The notes beneath the pieces are model-generated. The model did not search any database, was not told the origin of the DNA, and saw only the letters and a program-made list of their open reading frames with translations. Source: Planococcus donghaensis (GTDB lineage: Bacteria > Bacillota > Bacilli > Bacillales_A > Planococcaceae). From it: a stretch of 64,000 nucleotides of DNA. Shown piece by piece: positions 42,469-52,852 of the stretch (position 1 is its first letter; every line of letters starts with the position of its first letter). A program made the position numbers and the translations under genes. The stretch covers positions 186,001 through 250,000 of the forward strand of contig NZ_CP016543.2 of NCBI RefSeq assembly GCF_001687665.2, written 5' to 3'.

Positions 42469-43722
42469 ATGGAAGCGCTAAAGCCTGTTTCTCAACAAAC
42501 CATTAGCCTCTCCCCCAAAACATCTGCTGGACCAGTTGCACCTAAAGCAATGTTTGCTTCTTTACTCGATTCGTTAAATGCAGAAACAGCAGTGCCTAAT
42601 GCTAGCGCAGAAAAAGCATCGATAGAAGAGTTAATCACAAGTTTAGAATCCTTTTTAGCATCTTTGGAAGAAGTGCCTGTCGAAGAGGAATCAGCTGAAC
42701 AACTGGAAATTCAGTACGCGATTTTTCAGCTACAAGAGTTTCAAGCTGAAAACAAACAAAGTGGAGTAATCGGAATTAGCCAGGCAGACGTGAAAGCATC
42801 CGGCGATTCTAGTGAAGTAGTTAAGCTGCTCGAGAAAATTCAAGAGACACTACAAACTTTAGTCGGTAAATCAACGGTGGAAACCGATAAACCTCTAGTA
42901 GTTAACGACTTAGCACGTATCACGAAACAACTAGACGAATTAATCGGGATGTTTGAAAAACCACAGTCTGCAATCAAAGCGGCCTCATTGCTAAAAACAA
43001 TGGAACAAGAAATACCGATTTTTTCAGTAACTGAAGAAAATCGTTTAGTAAAAGAAATTCCTAAGCTGGTAAGTGAGCTGCTAGAACCGGTAAAAGACAC
43101 TCCAAAATTAGCTGTTGAAAACAAAGAACTAGTAAAAGAAAGTGGAGCACCCGAAGTGAAAGTGGCTCAAGAACCTCCTTCTCAGCCTTTGTCTATGGCA
43201 GCAGATGCCGGTAAATCTGGAGCAACTCTTAGTAAAGCAGAAGCTGCTACACAACCTGTACCAGTTGTGCGATTACCGAATCTTTTAGAAGATTTGAGTG
43301 GGATGCTGAAAAACTCAATGCGAATGATAGAAAGCCAAGAAGGCACCAAAATGCGAGTCAATATTTTCCCGGAACATTTGGGTCATTTAGAAATTTTATT
43401 GACATCAACAAATGGCAAGTTGGCCGCTCAAATCATGGCAAGCACGCCAATGGCAAAAGAAGCACTTGAACTCCAGTTAAATCAGCTTCGAGTTTCGCTA
43501 ATTCAACAAGGTGTAGAAGTAGAAAAAATTGAAGTATTAGAGCAAAGTTCGCAGCAAGCTTTTAGTCAGCAACAACCTCGTGAACAACAACAATTCACAC
43601 AACAACAGCATGGCAAAACTACACGCACCAATAATAGCTATTTTCAATCTGAAGATGAACTGGTTAGAGAAGCGAGAAAACCACTGTCTGAAGGCTTTAT
43701 GAAAGTGGATTACACCGTATAG
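42469..43722 (+). CDS. fliK: Flagellar hook-length control protein FliK
   Basis: This 417-residue protein has a long low-complexity N-terminal ruler region (about 1-260) and a C-terminal hook-length domain (TKMRVNIFPEHLGHLEILLTSTNGKLAAQIM, LRVSLIQQGVEVEKIEV). A Gln-rich stretch follows. It starts 4 nt after fliJ; the B. subtilis ylxF (motE) gene that lies between fliJ and fliK is missing. Confidence 0.9.
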   Translation: MEALKPVSQQTISLSPKTSAGPVAPKAMFASLLDSLNAETAVPNASAEKASIEELITSLESFLASLEEVPVEEESAEQLEIQYAIFQLQEFQAENKQSGVIGISQADVKASGDSSEVVKLLEKIQETLQTLVGKSTVETDKPLVVNDLARITKQLDELIGMFEKPQSAIKAASLLKTMEQEIPIFSVTEENRLVKEIPKLVSELLEPVKDTPKLAVENKELVKESGAPEVKVAQEPPSQPLSMAADAGKSGATLSKAEAATQPVPVVRLPNLLEDLSGMLKNSMRMIESQEGTKMRVNIFPEHLGHLEILLTSTNGKLAAQIMASTPMAKEALELQLNQLRVSLIQQGVEVEKIEVLEQSSQQAFSQQQPREQQQFTQQQHGKTTRTNNSYFQSEDELVREARKPLSEGFMKVDYTV

Positions 43723-43738
43723 AAGAAAGGGTGTTTAG

Positions 43739-44170
43739 ATGAATATTTCGACAGCAACAAGTGGAATAGCTACTGCGTCAGCTTCGGCTACTAAAGAAGA
43801 ACCGACAAATGCACTTGGACAAGATGCTTTTTTGAAAATTTTAGTGACTCAAATGAAACACCAAGATCCAATGGAACCTTTGAAAGACACGGAATTTATT
43901 GGCCAAATGGCACAGTTTACAAGCTTAGAGCAATTGACCAACTTAAATAAGACGATGACGCAATTTGTTAGCAGTCAAGGAAGTTCTTCGTTAGCAGATT
44001 ATGCGCATTTAATCGGAACATCCGTTAAATGGGAGTCGGAAACCGGATCAGGCGAAGGAATGGTCAAGGCTTTGTCTAGCAAGAATGGGGAATTGTTAGC
44101 TGAACTTGAAGGGTCGGATACAAAGGTACCAATCGCTTCTATTATTCACATTGAAAAAACCGAAGGATAA
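43739..44170 (+). CDS. flgD: Flagellar hook capping protein FlgD
   Basis: This 143-residue hook scaffold has the diagnostic [43 protein letters not shown]. At this length the beta-rich C-terminal domain of larger FlgD proteins is short, as in bacilli. AGAAAGGG precedes the ATG. An intergenic hairpin follows before flgE. Confidence 0.93.
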   Translation: MNISTATSGIATASASATKEEPTNALGQDAFLKILVTQMKHQDPMEPLKDTEFIGQMAQFTSLEQLTNLNKTMTQFVSSQGSSSLADYAHLIGTSVKWESETGSGEGMVKALSSKNGELLAELEGSDTKVPIASIIHIEKTEG

Positions 44171-44179
44171 GTAAATGAA

Positions 44180-44209
44180 CAAGAAACTAGGTGATAAACC
44201 TAGTTCTTG
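44180..44209 (+). promoter_or_regulatory. Intergenic hairpin between flgD and flgE
   Basis: CAAGAA(a)CTAGG pairs with CCTAGTTCTTG with one bulged A and a 7-nt loop. It has no T-run, so it is not a terminator. It ends 15 nt before flgE. Confidence 0.6.
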
Positions 44210-44224
44210 AAAGGGGAAAATTAA

Positions 44225-44992
44225 ATGTTACGTTCAATGTACTCAGGTGTGTCAGGTATGAAAAATTTCCAAACAAAATTAGATGTTATTGGTAACAATA
44301 TCGCCAACGTCAACACAATCGGTTATAAAAAAAGCACAATCAACTTTCAAGATTTACTCAGCCAAAATATGTCGAATAGCGGCACGAACCCGATGCAAGT
44401 TGGACTGGGAACAACTACTTCTGCCATTAACGTAAATCATAACCCAGGTTCAGTTATGTCTACGGGTATTGAAACAGACTTAGCCATTATGGGGAATGGA
44501 TTTTTTGTAGTACAAGATCCAGAAGCACCCGGTGCAGATGGTCAGTTTCTAACTCGCTCGGGCAGTTTTAGTGTCACAACAGCTGGTAATTTAGTTACAG
44601 CTCAAGGGTATAACGTGTTAAATAGCGCAGGAGCACCAATCAACGTAGCGGGCTATGATTCGTTCAGCATCAATCGTTCGGGTGAAGTAGTGGGAAGACA
44701 AGCAGACGGTACAGAAACGACAATTGCATTTGTTGGTATATCGAACCCTGAAAATCCTGAAGGTTTGAAAAAAGTCGGAGGTTCGATGTACGAAGTGCCA
44801 CCAAATACGCCAACACAAACAGCTGCACTAGCGAATACAGAAATTGGCTCGGGTATGTTGGAAATGTCGAACGTTGACTTAACAGAAGAATTCACAGAAA
44901 TGATCATTGCACAGCGTGGCTTCCAAGCAAATTCACGAACCATAACTACTTCTGATGAGATTTTACAGGAAGTTATGAACTTGAAACGTTAA
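44225..44992 (+). CDS. flgE: Flagellar hook protein FlgE (FlgG-type)
   Basis: This 255-residue protein has the rod/hook N-terminus MLRSMYSGVSGMKNFQTKLDVIGNNIANVNTIGYKK and C-terminus EIGSGMLEMSNVDLTEEFTEMIIAQRGFQANSRTITTSDEILQEVMNLKR. By position after flgD and before swrD it is the hook gene, comparable to the B. subtilis protein of about 264 residues. AAAGGGG precedes the ATG. Confidence 0.92.
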   Translation: MLRSMYSGVSGMKNFQTKLDVIGNNIANVNTIGYKKSTINFQDLLSQNMSNSGTNPMQVGLGTTTSAINVNHNPGSVMSTGIETDLAIMGNGFFVVQDPEAPGADGQFLTRSGSFSVTTAGNLVTAQGYNVLNSAGAPINVAGYDSFSINRSGEVVGRQADGTETTIAFVGISNPENPEGLKKVGGSMYEVPPNTPTQTAALANTEIGSGMLEMSNVDLTEEFTEMIIAQRGFQANSRTITTSDEILQEVMNLKR

Positions 44993-45015
44993 TAGAGGAG
45001 GCTTAGCAAATCGAT

Positions 45016-45231
45016 ATGATTCAATTAACTAGGTTAAACCGATCTGCTATCGTTTTAAACGCAATTTATATTGAACGAATAGAATCGACACCCGATACAT
45101 TGGTGACGTTAACAACAGGAAAGAAACTCCATGTATTGGAAACAGTAGAGGAAGTTATGGATAAAGTAACGGTTTATTACCGGAAACTGAACATTTTACC
45201 TCGTTTGCATGAGCCGAACTTGGACGAATGA
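45016..45231 (+). CDS. swrD: FlbD family protein SwrD
   Basis: This 71-residue FlbD/SwrD protein starts MIQLTRLNRSAIVLNAIYIERIESTPDTLVTL, TTGKKLHVLETVEEV. In B. subtilis SwrD raises motor torque and swarming. GAGGAGG precedes the ATG. It is followed directly by fliM rather than fliL. Confidence 0.88.
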   Translation: MIQLTRLNRSAIVLNAIYIERIESTPDTLVTLTTGKKLHVLETVEEVMDKVTVYYRKLNILPRLHEPNLDE

Positions 45232-45244
45232 GGGGGCGAGCAAG

Positions 45245-46228
45245 TTGACAGATGTTTTATCAGACAAAAATATGGAAGCCATTCTTTCAACCTTAGGAGA
45301 AAAAAGCCCAAAAGGGGTTGAAAAGAAAAGAAATGTGCAAGCATACGATTTCAAAAAAGCTTTACGTTTCTCACAAGATCAGATTCGTACTTTGTCTCGT
45401 ATTCACGAGAACTTTTCTCGCTTATTGTCCTCTTATTTTTCAGCCCAACTTCGCACGTATGTCCAAGTTGGGGTGGAAGTTGTAGCGGAGATTTCTTATC
45501 ACGAGTTTGTTGATAATGTCCAGAAAAAATCAATGTTAGGAGTTTTCGAAGCCGCACCGCTACAAGGCAGTATGGTAATGGAATTTTCTCCAAACGTGGT
45601 CCATGTCATGTTCGATCGACTTTTAGGTGGACAAGGACATGTTTTAGAAAAAGACAGCGAATTAACAGAAATCGAAATCAGCGTTATTGAACGTGTATTT
45701 GCTAAAGCACTGGATTGTTTTCAAGAAGCTTGGTTATCGGTAGTGAAACTGTCACCAGAACTTAAAGAGATTGAAGTCAACTCACAATTTTTGACTACCT
45801 CTCCACCCAACGAAACGGTTATTCTGGTCAAGTTGCAAACAAAGATAGGAAATGTAGAAGGCGTTATTAATATTTGCTTACCCCACGTTGTGCTGGAGCA
45901 GATTTTGCCGAAGTTATCAGCAAAACATTGGTTAGCAAATCAGAAAAAAGCGATCGAAGCGCATGAAGTGATTGCTTTGGAAGAAAAGCTTCATGGCACC
46001 AAAATGGAAATTAAAGCTGTACTGGGCCAATCCATGATAGAGTTTGGGGATTTTTTGAATTTGAAAAAAGGGGATGTGATTCGTTTGGACGAATCGTACG
46101 ATTCTCCTGTAACACTACAGGTAGATAATAAGTTGAAATTTTATGCACAGCCCGGTGTTTCAAAAGGGCGAATGGCTATACAAGTAACAGAAGTATCCGC
46201 GCAAGGAATTTTCTTCAATGACGAATAG
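45245..46228 (+). CDS. fliM: Flagellar motor switch protein FliM
   Basis: This 327-residue C-ring protein has a variable N-terminus, a CheC-like middle domain (about 45-240) and a C-terminal SpoA/FliN-like domain (about 250-320: [18 protein letters not shown]). The usual N-terminal LSQ(D/E)EIDALL peptide that binds phosphorylated CheY is not obvious: the N-terminus reads [17 protein letters not shown]. The start is TTG 45245 behind GAGGGGG. It overlaps fliY. Confidence 0.9.
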   Translation: MTDVLSDKNMEAILSTLGEKSPKGVEKKRNVQAYDFKKALRFSQDQIRTLSRIHENFSRLLSSYFSAQLRTYVQVGVEVVAEISYHEFVDNVQKKSMLGVFEAAPLQGSMVMEFSPNVVHVMFDRLLGGQGHVLEKDSELTEIEISVIERVFAKALDCFQEAWLSVVKLSPELKEIEVNSQFLTTSPPNETVILVKLQTKIGNVEGVINICLPHVVLEQILPKLSAKHWLANQKKAIEAHEVIALEEKLHGTKMEIKAVLGQSMIEFGDFLNLKKGDVIRLDESYDSPVTLQVDNKLKFYAQPGVSKGRMAIQVTEVSAQGIFFNDE

Positions 46229-47273
46229 CCAAAATTCCTTAGAAGAAATCGCGAGCTTACTGAATCAAAAAGAGACGGGGGTGACGACCATGTCAGAAAG
46301 TTCATTGACGAAAACAGAAAAAGAAGCAGTCACTGAGCTGTTGAATACTTCACTAGGCGGGTCTGCTGCCGTGCTGTCTTCACTACTTTCCGAACAGGTT
46401 TTTGTGACTTCACCAACGTTGAAGATCAAGGAAAAAGATGAGATTTTCGCTTCTGCTACTGCACCGTTTTACGTAGCACTTGGAGAATACACGGGCGCTG
46501 CTACTGGAATGCAAATTTTAGCTGTTTCAAAAAGAGAACTCGATGTAGCACTAGTAACTGGGCAGGATCTTACAGAAGAAGACACCAAGTTTAAAGCAGT
46601 TCAAGAACTAATTGAACAAATGTTTGTCGCGGTTGCGCAGTCGATGTCTACATTAATGGAAAAAGAAATGGCTCACTCTTTAACGGGCGTAGATATTGTT
46701 AACCAAATTGAAGATTTTTCTGTAAATAATTTCACAAAAGAGCAGTGGTTTACGGAATCAGAATTCCAGATAAATGTTAGCAGCAAGCAAAACATTCGCT
46801 TGCATCTGTACCTGCCTGTGCTATTTGTTAAAGTTTTAGTATCTATGTTAAATGAACAGTTTGATGAAGAAGAACAAGGAACGAAGGAGGCAGGTGAAAT
46901 GCCAAAACAGTCAGCGTCAGGCTTCCAATCAGAAGAACAAAGTCCAGAAGCACCAACAGTACAAAATGTTCAATTTTCAAGCTTTGACAACACAGATGTC
47001 GCGTCTTCAGAAACGAACAACCTAAACTTGTTACTGGATATTCCACTTCAAGTTACAGTGGAGTTGGGCCGGACAAAACGCATGGTTAAAGACATACTGG
47101 AAATTTCACAAGGGTCTATCATAGAACTGGATAAATTAGCGGGTGAACCCGTCGATATTTTAATCAATAACAAGCTAATTGCAGTCGGAGAAGTCGTTGT
47201 CATCGATGAGAATTTCGGTGTGCGTGTGACAGATGTACTGAGCACAGCTGAACGAATTTCAAAACTGCGGTAA
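46218..47273 (+). CDS. fliY: Flagellar motor switch protein FliY/FliN
   Basis: This 351-residue protein has a short N-terminus ([17 protein letters not shown]), a CheC-like domain (about 30-215: [25 protein letters not shown]), an acidic linker and a C-terminal FliN domain (about 270-345: [58 protein letters not shown]). In B. subtilis FliY dephosphorylates CheY-P. No cheY follows, in contrast to B. subtilis. Confidence 0.92.
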   Translation: MTNSQNSLEEIASLLNQKETGVTTMSESSLTKTEKEAVTELLNTSLGGSAAVLSSLLSEQVFVTSPTLKIKEKDEIFASATAPFYVALGEYTGAATGMQILAVSKRELDVALVTGQDLTEEDTKFKAVQELIEQMFVAVAQSMSTLMEKEMAHSLTGVDIVNQIEDFSVNNFTKEQWFTESEFQINVSSKQNIRLHLYLPVLFVKVLVSMLNEQFDEEEQGTKEAGEMPKQSASGFQSEEQSPEAPTVQNVQFSSFDNTDVASSETNNLNLLLDIPLQVTVELGRTKRMVKDILEISQGSIIELDKLAGEPVDILINNKLIAVGEVVVIDENFGVRVTDVLSTAERISKLR

Positions 47274-47299
47274 TGACTGATAAAAGGGGTTTATGAAGA

Positions 47300-47941
47300 G
47301 TGAACAAATTATTCTATGTCTACATGTCGCTACTCATGGCAGTTCTACTTTTTAGTGTATTGTCGCTACCGTTAGCTGCTCAAGCCAGCCCCAATGTTGT
47401 GGAATGGCTAAACAACGAAACACCGACAGAAGAAGTGCCGGCGGAGTCTGTAGAAGAAACAACTGTAAAAGAAAACAGTCTAGCAGGCATTATCGGTCAG
47501 TTAGCACTTTATACATTATTGATCGTAGTGTTGATTTATGGACTCATTAAGTTTTTGGCAGCACGTCAAAAAAATCTTCAACCCAATCAAGCAGTCCAGT
47601 TAATGGGCGGAACACCTCTTGGCAACAACAAATCAGTGCAATTGATAAAAGTAGGTGGCCAAATCTACTTGATCGGTGTTGGGGATGAAGTTACGTTGAT
47701 CAAGGAGTTTTCAGTAGCATCAGAGATTACCACGATTGAACAAGATTTTGAACAGCAATCTGGACTCTCCAAAAATCTTCGCGCTTTTAGAAAGAAAAAG
47801 AATAAAAATCTAAAAAGCGATCATGAAGAAGGCTTAGAACAATTGTTCAGTCAAAGTTTAAACAAACAAAAGACCAAACAGCAGTCACTAGAAAAAGAGT
47901 TTGGGCAAGGACTGTATGAACGGGAAGGACGTCGGTTATGA
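47300..47941 (+). CDS. fliO: Flagellar biosynthetic protein FliO/FliZ
   Basis: This 213-residue protein has a probable N-terminal signal segment (about 4-28), a second membrane helix (about 66-87: LALYTLLIVVLIYGLIKFL) and a FliO domain (LMGGTPLGNNKSVQLIKVGGQIYLIGVGDEVTLIKEF). A basic tail follows. The start is GTG 47300. It overlaps fliP by 4 nt. FliO helps to assemble the FliP export gate. Confidence 0.85.
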   Translation: MNKLFYVYMSLLMAVLLFSVLSLPLAAQASPNVVEWLNNETPTEEVPAESVEETTVKENSLAGIIGQLALYTLLIVVLIYGLIKFLAARQKNLQPNQAVQLMGGTPLGNNKSVQLIKVGGQIYLIGVGDEVTLIKEFSVASEITTIEQDFEQQSGLSKNLRAFRKKKNKNLKSDHEEGLEQLFSQSLNKQKTKQQSLEKEFGQGLYEREGRRL

Positions 47942-48627
47942 TTCCGGAAATTTTATCTTCTATCAATATTCCGGGGATTGACTTTGGCGCAGAATCACCT
48001 GAAGATGTCTCCTCCACGCTCCAACTGCTGGCGTTATTAACAGTTTTATCGTTAGCGCCAGGCATTCTCATCATGATGACCAGCTTTACACGCATTATTA
48101 TCGTCTTATCATTTGTCCGCACAGGACTCGGGACACAGTCGATGCCGCCGAACCAAGTGCTGGTCGGCTTAGCACTCTTTCTAACATTTTTTATTATGTC
48201 GCCTATAGTCGTGGAGATGAACGACACGGCACTCCAACCTTATTTGGACGGAGAGATGGAACAACAAGAAGCATTAGATACAGCTGTTGTGCCATTAAAA
48301 GAATTTATGGCAAAAAATACGCGAGAAAAAGATTTGGCCCTGTTTTTTAAATACGCAGAGCTAGAAAAACCGGATAGCATTGAAGAGATTCCACTCACTT
48401 CTTTAGTTCCGGCATTTGCTATTAGTGAAATGAAAACCGCTTTCCAGATCGGCTTTGTGATTTTTATTCCTTTTTTGATTATCGATATGGTGGTGGCGAG
48501 TACACTCATGGCGATGGGGATGATGATGTTGCCGCCAGTTATGATTTCGTTGCCATTTAAAATTCTATTGTTCGTCTTAGTGGATGGCTGGTACTTAATA
48601 ATCGAATCGCTGCTGGTCAGCTTTTGA
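47938..48627 (+). CDS. fliP: Flagellar export gate protein FliP
   Basis: This 229-residue export gate protein has four membrane helices and the diagnostic SFTRIIIVLSFVRTGLGTQSMPPNQVLVGLALFLTFF, AFQIGFVIFIPFLIIDMVVASTLMAMGMMMLPPVMISLPFK. ATG 47938 overlaps the fliO stop, indicating coupling. Confidence 0.96.
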   Translation: MIPEILSSINIPGIDFGAESPEDVSSTLQLLALLTVLSLAPGILIMMTSFTRIIIVLSFVRTGLGTQSMPPNQVLVGLALFLTFFIMSPIVVEMNDTALQPYLDGEMEQQEALDTAVVPLKEFMAKNTREKDLALFFKYAELEKPDSIEEIPLTSLVPAFAISEMKTAFQIGFVIFIPFLIIDMVVASTLMAMGMMMLPPVMISLPFKILLFVLVDGWYLIIESLLVSF

Positions 48628-48643
48628 CGAAAGGAAGAAAACA

Positions 48644-48913
48644 ATGACTCCAGATATGGTGATCAAACTAGCCGAACAATCGATTTTTACTGTTATTCTT
48701 ATATCTGCTCCGATGCTATTAATCGCGTTAGCGGTCGGGTTATTGGTCAGTGTTTTCCAAGCCATGACGCAAATTCAAGAACAAACACTGGCGTTTATTC
48801 CAAAAATATTGGCGGTCTTTATCGCACTGGTGGTCTTTGGACCGTGGATGTTGACCTTGCTGCTAGATTACACACGAGATTTGTTTGAGCAGCTGCCAAG
48901 AATTATCGGGTAA
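48644..48913 (+). CDS. fliQ: Flagellar export gate protein FliQ
   Basis: This 89-residue protein has two membrane helices and the family motif LLISVFQAMTQIQEQTLAFIPKI (here LLVSVFQAMTQIQEQTL). AAAGGAAG precedes the ATG. It lies between fliP and fliR. Confidence 0.95.
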   Translation: MTPDMVIKLAEQSIFTVILISAPMLLIALAVGLLVSVFQAMTQIQEQTLAFIPKILAVFIALVVFGPWMLTLLLDYTRDLFEQLPRIIG

Positions 48914-48919
48914 TCGGGT

Positions 48920-49699
48920 ATGAATGAAATTTTTGACATCCTGCCTTATTTTTTACTTATGCTTGTTCGGTTGACAAGCTTTTTCTTACTAGCTCCCGTA
49001 TTTTCCATGCGAGGTGTACCGACGCAATTTAAAGTCGGAATCGCTGCTTTTTTAGCCTTTGTGGCCGTTTCGACCTTGCCAATCGGAGAAACAATTTTAC
49101 TGGACTCATCTTATTTCTTATTAATTATTAAAGAGTTAGCAACCGGTTTGGCACTTGGCTTTACCGCAGCGCTTGTGTTGTATACGGTGCAAATTGCAGG
49201 AGCGTTTATCGATTTTCAAATGGGATTCTCGATGGCAAACGTACTAGATCCACAAACAGGTGCACAAGTACCGATTATCGGTCATTTCAAGTACATGATG
49301 GCGTTGTTGTTCTTATTGACTGTAAACGGTCACCATTTGATGCTTGATGGCGTTATGCAGAGTTTGCGTGTATTTCCTGTAGAACGGTTAGCCATTTCGG
49401 TGGAAGCTGGGGATATTGCCCAGTTTATGACAAGCTTATTTGTAGAAATGTTCATGATTGCACTACAAATTGCGTTGCCAATTGTGGGCGCGTTATTTTT
49501 AGTAGATATTGCGCTTGGTATTTTAGCGAAAACCGTGCCTCAGTTAAATATTTTTGCTGTTGGGTTGCCGTTGAAAATTTTTGTGGGCTTTATCATGCTT
49601 TTTCTAACCATGCCGGTGTTTTTCTATATCTTGCAGATTCTCTTTGAGAAACTCTTGGTGAGCATGGCTCAACTGATCAGTTTATTAGGAGGAACATAA
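48920..49699 (+). CDS. fliR: Flagellar export gate protein FliR
   Basis: This 259-residue polytopic export gate protein has typical segments FFLLAPVFSMRGVPTQFKVGIAAFLAF, FTAALVLYTVQIAGAFIDFQMGFSMANVLDPQTGAQVPIIG and LGILAKTVPQLNIFAVGLPLKI. Its stop codon abuts the GTG start of flhB. Confidence 0.95.
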   Translation: MNEIFDILPYFLLMLVRLTSFFLLAPVFSMRGVPTQFKVGIAAFLAFVAVSTLPIGETILLDSSYFLLIIKELATGLALGFTAALVLYTVQIAGAFIDFQMGFSMANVLDPQTGAQVPIIGHFKYMMALLFLLTVNGHHLMLDGVMQSLRVFPVERLAISVEAGDIAQFMTSLFVEMFMIALQIALPIVGALFLVDIALGILAKTVPQLNIFAVGLPLKIFVGFIMLFLTMPVFFYILQILFEKLLVSMAQLISLLGGT

Positions 49700-50788
49700 G
49701 TGGTAAAACGATATCCCTTAGATCTGCAATTTTTTGCTGGTGAGAAAACTGAAAAAGCGACGCCGCAAAAACGTCAGGAATCTAAGCGGAAGGGCCAAGT
49801 AGCGAAAAGTCCGGAAGTCGCCGCTGCCATGATTATTATTGGTGGAATCGTATTGCTAAATTCAATGGGTGGCTGGATGATGGACCGGATTTTAGCTATT
49901 TACCGCATCCATTTTACGCAATATATTTCCTGGGAAATAACACCCGCGACGATTCGAACTTTGTTTGAACAAATGGCAATGAATGCATTTTTGTTAATGT
50001 TGCCTATCATGCTAGTTGGGATGATTTTTGGTTTTCTAGGGAACTTTATCCAAGTAGGCGCGATTTTCACGGCAGACCCCATTATGGCAAAGTTTGAACG
50101 GCTAGATCCGATAAAAGGGGCTAAGCGAATTTTCGCCCTTCGCGCTTTAGTCGAACTGGGAAAATCACTTTTGAAAATTGCCATCATCGGAGGTGCTGCA
50201 TTCGGCGTACTCTGGGTTGGCAAAGATGAATTGTTTACGTTATCACAGAAAAGCATTGGTTATTCATTTTCCTTTATTGGCTCACTGGTTTTTCAAATGG
50301 GCTTGATTGCAGGGCTAATTTTGTTGAGTTTATCCGTCCTGGATTACATTTATCAAAAATACGAATTTGAAAAAGGCATTAAGATGTCAAAACAAGACAT
50401 TAAAGATGAATACAAAAAAGCGGAAGGCGATCCGCTGATTAAATCCAAAATAAAAGACAAGCAACGTCAAATGAGTATGAACCGCATGATTCAAGATTTG
50501 CCAAGTGCCGATGTGTTAATCACCAACCCTACACATTACGCCATAGCGATTAAGTACGACGCCGAAACGATGGAGGCTCCGGTCATCATTGCAATGGGGA
50601 AAGATTACTTAGCGTTAAAGATTAAAGAAAAAGCAAAAGAATTTGGCATTGTGACGATGGAAAACAAACCTCTTGCACGAGCGCTTTATGCTCAAGTTGA
50701 AGTTGGAGACGTGGTGCCAGAAGAATTATTTCTGGCTGTGGCCGAGGTTTTAGCATATATTTACCGATTAAAAGGAAAAGTTCGATAA
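49700..50788 (+). CDS. flhB: Flagellar export switch protein FlhB
   Basis: This 362-residue protein has four membrane helices and a cytoplasmic domain. The autocleavage motif NPTH is present (Asn276-Pro277). N-terminal KTEKATPQKRQESKRKGQVAKSPEV is typical. Cleavage switches export specificity after the hook is complete, together with FliK. The start is GTG immediately after the fliR stop. Confidence 0.96.
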   Translation: MVKRYPLDLQFFAGEKTEKATPQKRQESKRKGQVAKSPEVAAAMIIIGGIVLLNSMGGWMMDRILAIYRIHFTQYISWEITPATIRTLFEQMAMNAFLLMLPIMLVGMIFGFLGNFIQVGAIFTADPIMAKFERLDPIKGAKRIFALRALVELGKSLLKIAIIGGAAFGVLWVGKDELFTLSQKSIGYSFSFIGSLVFQMGLIAGLILLSLSVLDYIYQKYEFEKGIKMSKQDIKDEYKKAEGDPLIKSKIKDKQRQMSMNRMIQDLPSADVLITNPTHYAIAIKYDAETMEAPVIIAMGKDYLALKIKEKAKEFGIVTMENKPLARALYAQVEVGDVVPEELFLAVAEVLAYIYRLKGKVR

Positions 50789-50812
50789 TAAAGGATAGAG
50801 GAGGGGACCCGC

Positions 50813-52852
50813 GTGAAATTCAGAGATTATGCCATCATGGTAGCCGTTATCATGATTGTGGTGATGATGGTCATCCCTCTTCCGCCGCTCTTGTTAGATG
50901 TATTAATCATGATCAATATCAGTCTTGCCTTAACCATTCTATTGGTGGCAATGAATACAAAAGAACCGCTGCAATTTTCTATTTTTCCTACATTACTATT
51001 ATTAACAACGTTGTTTCGATTAGGATTAAACGTTTCAACGACTCGTTCGATTTTAACCAATCAAACAGGTGGGCAAGTGATTGAGACATTTGGTTCATTC
51101 GTGGTCGGGGGAAGCGCCATTATTGGTATTTTGGTCTTCCTAATCTTAGTGATTATCCAGTTTCTTGTTATCACAAAAGGGTCTGAGCGAGTAGCCGAAG
51201 TTGCTGCACGTTTTACGCTTGACTCGATGCCAGGTAAACAAATGAGTATTGACGCTGATCTTGGTGCGGGTATGATTTCGGACCAAGAAGCCAAACACCG
51301 TCGTGAAAAAGTCGGCTCAGAAGCGGATTTCTACGGGGCTATGGACGGTGCCAGTAAATTTGTTAAAGGAGATGCCATTGCCGGTATCATTATTACCATC
51401 ATCAATATTATTGGTGGTCTATTAATTGGTGTCATGGTCCATGGTTTGCCGTTTGGAGAAGCTGCTCAGCTGTTTGCACTGTTATCTATTGGAGATGGTT
51501 TGGTTTCACAAATTCCTGCGCTCTTGATTTCAACAGCGATGGGTATTGTTGTGACACGTGCCGTATCCGACGGTAATTTAGGTTCAGATATTACGAAGCA
51601 ACTTTTTGCGTATCCAAAGATGTTGTACATTGTTGCCGGAACGTTAATGATGTTTGCAGTCTTTACGCCGATTAGCCCGATGTTAGTAGGTCCGATTGCG
51701 GCCGTTATTGCTTATGGCGCATTCCAAATGCAACGAACATTAACGTCTGAAGAAAAACAGGAAGTTGAAATAGGCAAAGACGATAAAGAAATAGAGGGCA
51801 TGAAAAGTCCTGAAAGTGTCATCGACTTGTTGCACGTAGATGCCATTGAATTTGAATTTGGTTACGGCCTTATCCCGATTGCCGATAAAAATCAAGGAGG
51901 CGATTTGCTCGATCGTGTCATTATGATTCGTCGTCAATGTGCGATGGAGTTAGGCATAGTTGTTCCAGTTATTCGAATACGTGACAATATCCAATTGCAA
52001 CCAAACGAATATGTGATTAAGATCAAAGGCAACCGTGTGGCATCAGGCGAAATCATGCTGGATCATTATTTAGCGATGAGCCCGGGTGTTGACGATGAAT
52101 CAGTAGAAGGCATTGAAACGGTTGAACCCGCCTTTGGCATGCCCGCCTTATGGGTAGATGAAGACATGAAAGAAGAAGCAGAAATGGCGGGCTACGCCAT
52201 TGTCGATCCACCGTCTGTTGTGTCGACTCATTTAACCGAAGTGATCAAACGTCATGCCCATGAATTGATCGGCAGACAAGAAGTGAAATCACTCATTGAA
52301 AACATGCGTGAAACGGCACCAGCAGTAGTCGAAGAATTGGTGCCAAACTTAATGACTATTGGTGAAGTTCAAAAAGTGCTGATGAAATTATTAAAAGAAA
52401 AAGTATCGATTCGCAATTTGTTGGCAATTTTAGAAACACTAGCCGATTATTCCTCGCAGACAAAAGACACTGATTTATTGACTGAGTATGTTCGCCAAGC
52501 TTTATCTCGACAAATCACTTTGCAATACGCAACACCAAAAGAACCGCTGCAAGTCATCACAGCAGGAGCAAGTCTTGAAAAGAAATTCGCTGATTCGGTG
52601 CACCGGACAGAGCAAGGTAATTTCTTGTCTATTGACCCGGAATCTTCCCAGACGATTTTTCAGAGAATCACAGAACAAGCAGCGCAGCTTCAGCAAAGCG
52701 GCGTTCAACCCATTTTACTGACGTCTCCTGCCATTCGCATTTACATGAGACAATTTGTTGAACGTTTTGCACCGGACCTGCCCATCTTGTCCTATAATGA
52801 ATTAGAACCGGAAATCGAAATTCAAAGTGTTGGAGTGGTGAACATCTCATGA
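50813..52852 (+). CDS. flhA: Flagellar export component FlhA
   Basis: This 679-residue protein has about eight N-terminal membrane helices (1-310), the conserved FHIPEP-type region ARFTLDSMPGKQMSIDADLGAGMI, RREKVGSEADFYGAMDGASKFVKGDA, and a C-terminal cytoplasmic domain that docks chaperone-substrate complexes. The start is GTG 50813 behind GAGGGGAC. The stop overlaps flhF (ATGA). Confidence 0.96.
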   Translation: MKFRDYAIMVAVIMIVVMMVIPLPPLLLDVLIMINISLALTILLVAMNTKEPLQFSIFPTLLLLTTLFRLGLNVSTTRSILTNQTGGQVIETFGSFVVGGSAIIGILVFLILVIIQFLVITKGSERVAEVAARFTLDSMPGKQMSIDADLGAGMISDQEAKHRREKVGSEADFYGAMDGASKFVKGDAIAGIIITIINIIGGLLIGVMVHGLPFGEAAQLFALLSIGDGLVSQIPALLISTAMGIVVTRAVSDGNLGSDITKQLFAYPKMLYIVAGTLMMFAVFTPISPMLVGPIAAVIAYGAFQMQRTLTSEEKQEVEIGKDDKEIEGMKSPESVIDLLHVDAIEFEFGYGLIPIADKNQGGDLLDRVIMIRRQCAMELGIVVPVIRIRDNIQLQPNEYVIKIKGNRVASGEIMLDHYLAMSPGVDDESVEGIETVEPAFGMPALWVDEDMKEEAEMAGYAIVDPPSVVSTHLTEVIKRHAHELIGRQEVKSLIENMRETAPAVVEELVPNLMTIGEVQKVLMKLLKEKVSIRNLLAILETLADYSSQTKDTDLLTEYVRQALSRQITLQYATPKEPLQVITAGASLEKKFADSVHRTEQGNFLSIDPESSQTIFQRITEQAAQLQQSGVQPILLTSPAIRIYMRQFVERFAPDLPILSYNELEPEIEIQSVGVVNIS

